A stretch of DNA of 64,000 nucleotides, taken from Flavobacterium sp. N502540 (GTDB taxonomy: Bacteria > Bacteroidota > Bacteroidia > Flavobacteriales > Flavobacteriaceae). The notes under the pieces were generated by a model. The model had not been told where the DNA came from. It did not search any database and saw only the letters and a list, made by a program, of their open reading frames with translations. Both the position numbers and the translations under genes were made by a program. The number at the start of each line of letters is the position of its first letter. Position 1 is the stretch's first letter. Shown one piece after another: positions 57,372-64,000 of this stretch. The DNA lies in the NCBI RefSeq assembly GCF_025947365.1, contig NZ_CP110012.1, forward strand, positions 5,270,001 through 5,334,000, written 5' to 3'.

Positions 57372-58061
57372 TTGAAAAAATTACTTTTAGCCGAGGACGA
57401 TTTTGATTTTGCGGCAATTTTGAAACAATATTTAGAATTACATCAATTTGAAGTCATTTGGGCAGAAAATGGAGAAACAGCTTTAGACTATTTTTCAAGT
57501 CAGACTTTTGACATTTGTATTTTGGATGTCATGATGCCAAAATTGGACGGATTTTCACTGGCCGAAAAAATAATTACAATCAACCCTGAGATTCCATTTA
57601 TTTTTTTAACTGCACGAAAGTTAATAGAAGATAAAATCATCGGATTAAAACTGGGTGCAGACGATTATATCATAAAACCTTTTGAAGTAGACGAACTCAT
57701 TCTGCGTTTGCAGAATATTCTAAAAAGAATCGAACAAAAAAGAAGTCTGGATGGAAACAACATAATCGAAATTGGCTCTTATGTTTTTGATAACGAAAGA
57801 CTAACCCTAAATAACAAAAATCATGTCCAGCAGCTTACAGAAATGGAAGCTGCTCTTATTGAGTATTTATATCTGAATCATAACCAGTTATTAAAGAGGG
57901 ATCAAATCTTAATGTCGGTCTGGAAAAAAGATGATTATTTCTCAGGACGAAGTATGGATGTTTTTATTAGCAGGCTCAGAAAATATTTTAATTCCGATCC
58001 GAAAATCAGCATTGAAAGCACCCGAAATATTGGATTGGAATTTAAAATAGAAAAACCTTGA
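57372..58061 (+). CDS. OmpR-family response regulator
   Basis: 229 aa with a TTG start (no in-frame ATG upstream, and LLLAEDD follows at once). Receiver: LLAEDDFDF, phospho-Asp in ILDVMMPKLDG, Thr in FLTAR, Lys in YIIKPFEVDEL. DNA-binding winged helix: RLTLNNKNHVQQLTEMEA and SMDVFISRLRKYF. Partner of the kinase upstream. A possible target is the divergent barrel gene. Confidence 0.93.
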   Translation: MKKLLLAEDDFDFAAILKQYLELHQFEVIWAENGETALDYFSSQTFDICILDVMMPKLDGFSLAEKIITINPEIPFIFLTARKLIEDKIIGLKLGADDYIIKPFEVDELILRLQNILKRIEQKRSLDGNNIIEIGSYVFDNERLTLNNKNHVQQLTEMEAALIEYLYLNHNQLLKRDQILMSVWKKDDYFSGRSMDVFISRLRKYFNSDPKISIESTRNIGLEFKIEKP

Positions 58062-58083
58062 CAAAGCAAGGTTTTTCTTTTTT
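58051..58083 (+). terminator. Terminator of HK/OmpR operon
   Basis: AAAAACCTTG pairs with CAAGGTTTTT around ACAAAG, followed by CTTTTTT; it overlaps the stop codon. Confidence 0.93.
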
Positions 58084-58177
58084 AAATACTATCACTCAAT
58101 AACTTTTGCGTAAAGTAAAAATACTTTCTTTACCCCCCGAAACTAGCTTAGTCCATTCAGCAAAACAAATCACAAAT

Positions 58178-59095
58178 CTAAGGCAACAATATGTTAGTTA
58201 TCTTTTCATAAAGCGGCGTTTTTACGTCATACTTAATCCCTTCAGTCAATACAAACTTAGTAAGTGAAAGGGCTTCGGTATTCTTGCCTGCTAATAGATC
58301 TCTGTGCATCGACGATGTAGCTTCGCGTGGTGATTTTTCCAACTTAAGTACGGTCTGATTTACAATATCATCCGGCAGTTTTAATCCTTTTGCTTTGGCA
58401 ACCGCATCAATTTCCTGTACAAGTTCTACATAAACTGCCATCGCCTCCGGACGGTCTATAATTTCGCCAATATGCAAATTCAGATAGGAAGTCGTCGAGG
58501 CCAATGCCGAAATAAAAATAAACTTTTCCCATACTGTTTCTTCAATATTTTCTACCCAATAACTTTCAATTCTGGCCTGCTGAAAAATTCCTTGTAATTC
58601 TTCTAATTTTGAAGCAGAAACCGTCTTAGAACCAAAAAACAATTTCTCATAAAAACCCATTTTTCTGATGGTTCCGGGTAAAGTAATCATCGAAATGATA
58701 TAAACACAGCCTTGCAGAATATCGTTCTGAGGAAATATTTTCTGAATGCGTTCAGGTGCGTCAACTCCATTATACAATGGAAGAATGACCGTTTTAGCCA
58801 CAATACAGCTTTGAAGTAAAACTAAACTTTCCTCAATATCATAGGTTTTGGTAGCACAAATTAAATAATCCAGTTCACCAATTTCCTCCGGATTATTTGA
58901 AACCAATTTTGGATGCACAATCATTTCTGAGTCATCCGTTACAATTTTCAATCCGCTATCAGCAATAGCTTTTTGTGTGGCGCCACGAGCAATAAAGATA
59001 ACTTCGACTTCATCAGATTTATAATAGGCTTTCGCCAAAAGTCCGCCGAAATAACCACCTACTCCACCGAGTCCTAAAATTCCAATTCTTTTCAT
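58178..59095 (-). CDS. panE: 2-dehydropantoate 2-reductase-like protein
   Basis: 305 aa. NADP-binding MKRIGILGLGGVGGYFGGLLA, then YLICATKTYD and PLYNGVD in the ketopantoate reductase pattern, and the C-terminal helix with KFIFISALASTTSYLN and SSMHRDLLAGKNTEAL. Reduces ketopantoate to pantoate in CoA synthesis; the family also includes related reductases, so the symbol is provisional. Confidence 0.82.
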   Translation of the reverse strand: MKRIGILGLGGVGGYFGGLLAKAYYKSDEVEVIFIARGATQKAIADSGLKIVTDDSEMIVHPKLVSNNPEEIGELDYLICATKTYDIEESLVLLQSCIVAKTVILPLYNGVDAPERIQKIFPQNDILQGCVYIISMITLPGTIRKMGFYEKLFFGSKTVSASKLEELQGIFQQARIESYWVENIEETVWEKFIFISALASTTSYLNLHIGEIIDRPEAMAVYVELVQEIDAVAKAKGLKLPDDIVNQTVLKLEKSPREATSSMHRDLLAGKNTEALSLTKFVLTEGIKYDVKTPLYEKITNILLP

Positions 59096-59149
59096 AAAAA
59101 TTCAATTTAACAAATTCTAAGTTTCAAATCCCAAATTCCAAACCTCAAA

Positions 59150-59227
59150 TTCCAAGTTTCAGGTTTCAAGTTTCAAGTTTCAGGTTTCAGGTTACAGGTT
59201 TCAAGTTTCAGGTTTCACATCTCACAA
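59150..59227. repeat. GTTTCAG/GTTTCAA heptad array (second copy)
   Basis: Tandem 7-bp units (GTTTCAG, GTTTCAA, one GTTACAG), ending in the same 23 bases as the array at 46785-46870. Less regular CAAATTCCAA-type units precede it from 59103. Between panE and the symporter gene. Confidence 0.85.
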
Positions 59228-59229
59228 TA

Positions 59230-60480
59230 TTATTCCTCTACAACAGGATCCAGGTTCAGCTCTGTAAAATCGCGTTCTGTTTTCGAAATGATAATTGTTG
59301 CCACCGTATTTCCAATCAAATTGGTAATCGCTCTCGCTTCACTCATAAACTTATCAACCCCCAGTAAAAAAGCCAAACCTTCAACCGGAATTTTATGTAA
59401 GGCCGTTAAAGTTGAAGCCAACACAATAAATCCGCTTCCGGTTACTCCGGCAGCACCTTTTGAGGTAATCATCAAAATTCCGATAACACTTAAAATCTCA
59501 AAGAAACTCAAATGCACATCATACAATTGCGCCAGAAATATTACCGACATCGACAAATAAATTGAAGTTCCATCCAAATTAAAAGAATAACCCGTTGGAA
59601 TCACCAATCCCACAACCGATTTACTGCATCCCATCTGTTCCAGTTTCACCATAATACTCGGTAAAGCTGCCTCAGAAGATGAAGTCCCCAACACGAGTAA
59701 AAGCTCTTCCTTAATATATTTCAAAACAGAGAGAATCCTGATTTTATAATATCTCAGAATGCTTCCCAGAATCAGAAAAACAAAAAGTGCCATCGTTAGA
59801 TACACGCACAACATCAATTTCCCAAGCGGAATAAGTGTTTGCAGACCAAACTTCCCGATAGTGTAAGCCATACCGCCAAAAGCACCAACAGGAGCGAGAT
59901 ACATCACATATTTTAATCCCAGGAAAACCACATTAGAAAAACGTTCTAAAACCAGAATCGTCTGTTCTCTTTTTTTATAAAAATTCAATGCAATACCACA
60001 AACAATAGCGGCCAGTAAAACCTGGAGTGTAAAATTGGACAAGAAAAACTGCAGCCATGAGAAATGCTCCGCAGCATTCGTTGTATATTGACTGGCATCT
60101 CCCAAAGTCAAACTGGATTTGTCGATTTTGCCGGGTTTAAAAAAATAGGCAACAGCCACGCCTATAGCCAAAGCTACAGTCGAAACCACTTCAAAATAAC
60201 CTAGTGCTTTAATTCCAATTCGCCCCACTTTTTTCAGGTTCCCCATTCCGGAAATTCCCAAAACGATCGTCAGAAATATAATCGGGCCAATAAAAAGTTT
60301 GATCAATGCAATAAACTTAGCTCCCAGTATTTCCATTTTCACCCCATTCGCGGGCGAAAAATGACCGAGCAAAATTCCAGCAATAATGGCAATAAGAACC
60401 CAAAAAGTAAGATTCGTAACGATAAGCCTAAAAGTACTTTTTTGGGGTTGATTTGAAGGTTTTGGAGCAGTTATATTCAT
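59230..60480 (-). CDS. Dicarboxylate/amino acid:cation symporter (DAACS family)
   Basis: 416 aa, about eight membrane segments and two re-entrant loops. Hallmarks: LGTSSSEAALPSIM (serine-rich HP1 loop), GYSFNLDGTSIYLSM (NMDGT-like motif), and ASTLTALHKIPVEGLAFLLGVDKFMSEARAI at the C-terminal substrate site. Takes up C4-dicarboxylates, glutamate or aspartate with H+ or Na+. Substrate cannot be fixed. Confidence 0.93.
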   Translation of the reverse strand: MNITAPKPSNQPQKSTFRLIVTNLTFWVLIAIIAGILLGHFSPANGVKMEILGAKFIALIKLFIGPIIFLTIVLGISGMGNLKKVGRIGIKALGYFEVVSTVALAIGVAVAYFFKPGKIDKSSLTLGDASQYTTNAAEHFSWLQFFLSNFTLQVLLAAIVCGIALNFYKKREQTILVLERFSNVVFLGLKYVMYLAPVGAFGGMAYTIGKFGLQTLIPLGKLMLCVYLTMALFVFLILGSILRYYKIRILSVLKYIKEELLLVLGTSSSEAALPSIMVKLEQMGCSKSVVGLVIPTGYSFNLDGTSIYLSMSVIFLAQLYDVHLSFFEILSVIGILMITSKGAAGVTGSGFIVLASTLTALHKIPVEGLAFLLGVDKFMSEARAITNLIGNTVATIIISKTERDFTELNLDPVVEE

Positions 60481-60517
60481 GAAGGCAGATTAGAGAGTTT
60501 CACAAATATATAAAAAA

Positions 60518-60828
60518 TGCAGACCTATAAGCCGGATTCTGTCCCCGATAAATCGGAGCCTTATCATTTATCTAGATCCCGTATTGCTACGAGACTCAAG
60601 CTACCTACCCTTCAACAACGGACGAGAAGCCCTTAAATGCTGATATACTTGGTATTTCACCGCATAGAGTTTACCTGGTTTCACTACAGCATTATCTGTA
60701 CATACTTTCTGTTGCACTTGTCCTTGCCCCGATTAATCGAGACCGACGGGTATTACCCGCTATGCTTCTCTGTGGTGTCCGGACTTTCCTCCCTTCCGAT
60801 CAATCGGAACGACGATAAGGCGGTCTGC
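60518..60828 (-). ncRNA. rnpB: RNase P RNA
   Basis: The minus strand carries the conserved GAGGAAAGTCCGGACACCAC near the 5' side and ends ACAGAATCCGGCTTATAGGTCT, the conserved 3' closing strand of bacterial RNase P RNA, followed by a T-run. The 5' end is placed just after a minus-strand TACTTTTG -7 box (plus 60833-60840). About 310 nt. Processes tRNA 5' ends together with RnpA. Confidence 0.92.
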
Positions 60829-60832
60829 GGGG

Positions 60833-60840
60833 CAAAAGTA
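60833..60840 (-). promoter_or_regulatory. -7 promoter element of rnpB
   Basis: TACTTTTG on the minus strand fits TAnnTTTG and fixes the 5' end of RNase P RNA near 60828. Confidence 0.6.
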
Positions 60841-60955
60841 ACACTTTATCAACTAAAAATAATGATTTTAAATTTTAGATTTTCGCGCCATTTTCATAAC
60901 AATTTAATTTTAAATTGGTTATCTTTAAAATCCATAATTTTAAAATTCAATTATC

Positions 60956-61249
60956 ATGACTAGAATGTATCACTACGCAACTGTTTCAAAAGCTTTAGAT
61001 CAATTGAATGAAAAAGGATTTACGTTTGATTTTAACTTAAACTCAGACCTGATAAAAAAGAATCCTGAAAAATTTGAAATTGTTCATGTGTATCGATACG
61101 AAGGGAATTCAGACCCCGGCGATGAGGCAGTTGTATACGGAATTAAATCAATCTCAGGCAAAAAAGGGGTTTACGTCGCAGGTTTCTCTGCTGACTCCGA
61201 TCAGGAAACGGTAAAATTTTTATCTGATTTAAGTATTAAGGGAAGGTAA
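60956..61249 (+). CDS. Small conserved hypothetical protein
   Basis: 97 aa, cytosolic, no signal peptide. Sequence [58 protein letters not shown]. It resembles a small Bacteroidota family sometimes labelled phosphoribosylpyrophosphate synthetase; that label is not supported because the length and motifs do not fit such an enzyme. The first or the second Met (60965) could be the start. Function unknown. Confidence 0.75.
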   Translation: MTRMYHYATVSKALDQLNEKGFTFDFNLNSDLIKKNPEKFEIVHVYRYEGNSDPGDEAVVYGIKSISGKKGVYVAGFSADSDQETVKFLSDLSIKGR

Positions 61250-61254
61250 TTTCC

Positions 61255-61345
61255 AGGAGCCAATCCTGCTATCCGCTTTATCTTTTCCTTGCTAAAGGAG
61301 CAAGAAAAAGGATACCGATCCTATCAGGGCTAAGGCACTTGGTTT
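61255..61345. repeat. Short dispersed repeat with CAAGGAAA/AAGGAGCAAG hairpins
   Basis: After the 97-aa gene: AATCCTGCTATCCGCTTTAT, a TTTTCCTTGCTAAAGGAGCAAGAAAAAGG hairpin split, then GATCCTATCAGGGCTAAGGC. A palindromic, non-coding stretch of the kind found elsewhere between genes here. Boundaries uncertain. Confidence 0.45.
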
Positions 61346-61366
61346 CATAAGAAAATTATGTTTTTT

Positions 61367-61419
61367 GTTTAGAGTAAAAATGATAAATTTGTTTTTACTC
61401 TAAACAAATTTATCATTTA
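61367..61419. terminator. Two overlapping, mutually exclusive perfect hairpins
   Basis: Hairpin A: GTTTAGAGTAAAAA (61367-61380) with TTTTTACTCTAAAC (61392-61405). Hairpin B: AAATGATAAATTTGTTT (61378-61394) with AAACAAATTTATCATTT (61403-61419). They share bases, so only one can form. Between convergent genes; B contains the NTF2-like stop codon. A bidirectional terminator is the simplest reading. Confidence 0.65.
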
Positions 61420-61866
61420 CTCGTGTTGCGACACATCATTGTACTGCCAAAGCACATTTATGATTTTCCATTCTCCGTTGGTTTTTACGATGTGCATGTA
61501 ATCAATCCAGGCATCGGCCAGTAATTTTACTGATGCTGTACGTGCTGAAACATCCAATAACTTTATTTCCTTTCTGGGGTTTTTCGGGAATTTGTCTCCC
61601 TTCGCATTATACGTTTCCGCAAGGATAACCATATTCTCTGCAAAGTATTCTGAAATATAATCTTTCTGAGCAGCTTTACTTCTAAAGACAGATCGTTTTA
61701 CCAATCTGGGATGCAAAGCACTTTCCATCAATTTCGGATTTGGATTGTGTTGCGCCTCGATGTAAGCCAAAGCAACACGTTTAATATCAAGTGTATCCTG
61801 AGCGGTTTGTGCCTGAAGAGCAGACGAAAAAAATGCAAATGCAATTACCAATAAATAGTTTTTCAT
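61417..61866 (-). CDS. Exported NTF2-like (putative lumazine-binding) protein
   Basis: 149 aa. Signal peptide MKNYLLVIAFAFFSSALQAQ. The mature part is an NTF2-like fold: DIKRVALAYIEAQHNPNPKLMESALHPRLVKRSVF, then IKLLDVSARTASVKLLADAWIDYMHIVKTNGEWKIINVLWQ. Similar proteins are annotated lumazine-binding/NTF2-like, with no defined substrate. Periplasmic or secreted; function unknown. Confidence 0.8.
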   Translation of the reverse strand: MKNYLLVIAFAFFSSALQAQTAQDTLDIKRVALAYIEAQHNPNPKLMESALHPRLVKRSVFRSKAAQKDYISEYFAENMVILAETYNAKGDKFPKNPRKEIKLLDVSARTASVKLLADAWIDYMHIVKTNGEWKIINVLWQYNDVSQHE

Positions 61867-62028
61867 AAAAATTAAGGAGTTAAAATGAGATTGCGGCTAA
61901 ATTTATCAATGAGACGCACGTTTCAAATATTTTGAAGCAAAACCCACAACATACTAGCTGCTGAAGTAATACTCTTTATAAATTTCAGGGTGTAAAACCT
62001 CTAAACAAACCTAAAAAAAGCACAGGGA

Positions 62029-62424
62029 TCATTTTGGGGAATAATCCGTCTTTGTCAAAATCCGGTCTTCAATATCCCCCACTACATCGCCATATTTTGC
62101 TGTAAATTCTTTTTTAATCGCGATCCATTCCTGATCACTTTTAAAACCTTCCCACGCTTTTTTCATAGTCGTTTCGTCCGGCCATTCCAGAAAATAAACA
62201 AACTCTGTTTTTTTGTCCGATTTGGATTCCCAGATGGAGGTGATCTTAAAATTATACTTCTTCATGATACGCATGGCATGATCGCGAAAACGTTCATGGA
62301 ACTGATTTTTATTGGACTCAAAAATTTCATAAACACGAAGCTGATAAATAGGGTCCGTAGTTTTATTTTGTCCTTTTGCAGTAAAGGCTATCAATGCTAT
62401 TAAAATCAAAAAATGTCGTTTCAT
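62029..62424 (-). CDS. NIPSNAP family protein, exported
   Basis: 131 aa. Signal peptide MKRHFLILIALIAFTAKGQ, then one NIPSNAP domain: PIYQLRVYEIFESNKNQFHERFRDHAMRIMKKYNFKITSIWES and FVYFLEWPDETTMKKAWEGFKSDQEW. Dimeric alpha-beta barrel family of unknown enzymatic role; the exported location is common in Bacteroidota. Confidence 0.85.
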   Translation of the reverse strand: MKRHFLILIALIAFTAKGQNKTTDPIYQLRVYEIFESNKNQFHERFRDHAMRIMKKYNFKITSIWESKSDKKTEFVYFLEWPDETTMKKAWEGFKSDQEWIAIKKEFTAKYGDVVGDIEDRILTKTDYSPK

Positions 62425-62653
62425 AGTTTAAATTCCAATTAATTTCCAAAGTCAGATTCAAATCAAAACAGATTATTACGGTATTTTATCGTTCCTAAAA
62501 TTAGTCCTTTTTCTTTACAAATAAACAATCCAATCTGAAGATCAAAACACTTCCTCTAAGTGACGCGAAAAAACACCGCCAACAAAACCTACAGTAACTC
62601 AAACACTTAAAAATCTTTGAATTTTTAAATTTTTAAATCACTAAATTATACCC

Positions 62654-62661
62654 TATATTTG
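62654..62661 (+). promoter_or_regulatory. -7 promoter element TATATTTG of dnaX
   Basis: TAnnTTTG match 19 bp before the ATG. No -33 box at standard spacing. Confidence 0.55.
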
Positions 62662-62680
62662 CTAACGAATAAAATAGAAT

Positions 62681-63766
62681 ATGGAACAATTTGTAGTATC
62701 GGCGCGTAAATATCGTCCACAAACATTTAAAGATGTAGTGGGACAGAAAGCCATTACCAACACTTTGTTGAATGCTATTGACAGTAATCACCTTGCTTCT
62801 GCTCTTTTATTCACCGGACCGCGTGGTGTTGGAAAAACAACCTGTGCACGTATCCTGGCACGAAAAATAAATCAGCCCGGATATGATGATCCAAATGAAG
62901 ATTTTGCTTTTAACGTTTTTGAGTTAGATGCTGCTTCAAACAACTCTGTTGATGACATTCGTAATCTGATTGATCAGGTTCGAATCCCACCACAAACCGG
63001 ACAATATAAAGTGTACATCATTGACGAAGTCCACATGTTGTCTTCGGCAGCTTTTAATGCTTTTCTTAAAACATTGGAAGAACCGCCAAAACATGCTATT
63101 TTCATTCTGGCTACAACAGAGAAACACAAAATTATTCCAACGATTTTATCTCGTTGTCAGATTTTTGATTTCAAAAGAATTACGGTAAAAGATGCTAAAG
63201 AACACTTAGCTGACGTTGCTGCAAGTCAGGGGATCAATTTTGAAGACGATGCCTTGCACATTATTGCTCAAAAGGCCGATGGCGCAATGCGTGATGCTTT
63301 ATCAATTTTTGACCGTGTGGTTTCGTATTGCGGAACTAATTTAACACGTCAGGCGGTAACCGAAAACCTAAACGTTTTAGATTACGAGACGTACATTAGC
63401 ATTACCGATTTACTTTTAGAAAATAAAATTCCGGATCTTTTACTGGCGTACAACGATATCCTTGCGAAAGGTTTCGACGGACATCATTTTATTGCCGGAC
63501 TGGCATCGCATTTCAGAGATTTGCTGGTAAGTAAAACTCCTGCAACAATCGCTTTACTTGAAGTAGGCGAACAGGCGCAGCAAATGTATGGTGTTCAGGC
63601 GCAAAAATGTTCACAGGATTTTCTACTAAAAGGCATTGACATTGCTAACGACTGCGATTTAAAATACAAACTAAGTCAAAACCAACGCCTTTTGGTTGAA
63701 CTGTGTTTGATGCAATTGGCCTCTATCAATTTTGATGGAGAAAAAAAAAAGTTGAGCAATTCATAA
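62681..63766 (+). CDS. dnaX: DNA polymerase III gamma/tau subunit, zero-frame (gamma-like) product
   Basis: 361 aa in the zero frame. AAA+ clamp-loader fold: N-terminal KYRPQTFKDVVGQ, Walker A FTGPRGVGKTTCARIL, Walker B VYIIDEVHML, sensor 1 FILATTEKHKIIPTILSRC, sensor 2 KADGAMRDALSIFDR. The usual four-Cys zinc site is not seen. The zero frame ends five codons after an A10 run with EKKKLSNS. The adjacent frame then continues with a normal-looking tau tail (see 63742-64000). The clamp loader builds the polymerase III holoenzyme and loads the sliding clamp. Confidence 0.93.
   Translation: MEQFVVSARKYRPQTFKDVVGQKAITNTLLNAIDSNHLASALLFTGPRGVGKTTCARILARKINQPGYDDPNEDFAFNVFELDAASNNSVDDIRNLIDQVRIPPQTGQYKVYIIDEVHMLSSAAFNAFLKTLEEPPKHAIFILATTEKHKIIPTILSRCQIFDFKRITVKDAKEHLADVAASQGINFEDDALHIIAQKADGAMRDALSIFDRVVSYCGTNLTRQAVTENLNVLDYETYISITDLLLENKIPDLLLAYNDILAKGFDGHHFIAGLASHFRDLLVSKTPATIALLEVGEQAQQMYGVQAQKCSQDFLLKGIDIANDCDLKYKLSQNQRLLVELCLMQLASINFDGEKKKLSNS
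63741..63751 (+). promoter_or_regulatory. A10-G slippery site in dnaX
   Basis: GAA AAA AAA AAG TTG in the zero frame contains A AAA AAG in the same phase as the known E. coli dnaX heptamer. Shifting -1 here, or transcriptional slippage adding an A, opens the downstream frame. Confidence 0.55.
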
Positions 63767-64000
63767 TTCCCCCTACTTATTATAAAAACGGCGGATATTC
63801 TATCGTTGAAGTTAAAACTCCAAAAACAGAAACTGTTCAAACGCCTGAAACTGTAACTTCTCAAAATGCAGAAACAACTTCAGCACCAAAAACAGAAGTT
63901 CCCGCAGTTCCTCAGCCTGAAACCAGTACGGAGCCTAAAATTTCTGCCTTTTCCTTATCCAGTATTCGCAAGAAAAAAGAACTGGAAGCCAACAGTAAAA
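63742..64000 (+). CDS. dnaX: dnaX tau C-terminal part, -1 frame, cut by window edge
   Basis: From the A10 run the -1 frame reads KKKVEQFIIPPTYYKNGG, then YSIVEVKTPKTE, a Pro/Thr/Glu-rich linker, and SAFSLSSIRKKKELEANSK, open to the window end. A disordered linker followed by an SLSSIRKKKEL-type segment is what the C-terminal tau region of a Bacteroidota DnaX would look like. It has no start of its own and is only meaningful joined to the upstream frame. Confidence 0.6.

Overview
The window looks like a chromosomal segment of a Flavobacterium-type member of the Bacteroidota. The evidence is AT-rich DNA, promoters with the TAnnTTTG -7 element, a secreted protease with a type IX secretion sorting domain, a TPR histidine kinase, a SIMPL protein, an OmpR/beta-barrel pair, and several families of palindromic intergenic repeats. 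No tRNA or rRNA genes were seen. One structural RNA, RNase P RNA, was found.

1-18.1 kb: a nonribosomal peptide synthetase (NRPS) operon on the minus strand, transcribed right to left. A NusG-family antiterminator (17626-18135) comes first, followed by three NRPS genes: 2294 aa, 1907 aa, and a third that runs off the left edge (1535 residues visible). Binding-pocket residues read by eye suggest Ala, Ala, Ile-like, Val, Ser. Two NRPS proteins begin with only the C-lobe of a condensation domain. The third begins with a TubC-type docking domain, and the two complete proteins end in short alternating acidic/hydrophobic tails.

18.1-21.8 kb: a control region. It holds a TPR histidine kinase, a tiny lipoprotein, and a divergent NarL/LuxR-type response regulator. 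Two perfect TACGG-N5-CCGTA palindromes lie between the divergent genes, and four TACGG half-sites lie upstream of the antiterminator/NRPS operon. I infer that this two-component system controls the NRPS operon.

21.9-26.4 kb: a large secreted M43-type metalloprotease with four tandem ~265-residue repeats and a C-terminal sorting domain.

26.8-64 kb: mostly core genome. Envelope and lipid genes: hotdog thioesterase, rhomboid, LpxL-like acyltransferase, glmM, kdsB, AcpH-like protein. Metabolism: gamma-glutamyltransferase, fused 2-oxoacid dehydrogenase E1, panE-like, extradiol dioxygenase. DNA and RNA: uvrA, RecD-like helicase, rsmD, rnpB, dnaX. Transport and signalling: ClC channel, dicarboxylate symporter, HK/OmpR pair with an outer-membrane barrel, Fic protein. 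dnaX is broken at an A10 run in the phase of the classical -1 slippery heptamer, so it may make gamma and tau by recoding, or the run may be a sequencing error.

Intergenic DNA holds many hairpin terminators and at least four repeat types: chains of small hairpins, a ~300-bp nested inverted repeat, a GAAATTCGTGT-type inverted repeat, and GTTTCAG/GTTTCAA heptad arrays.
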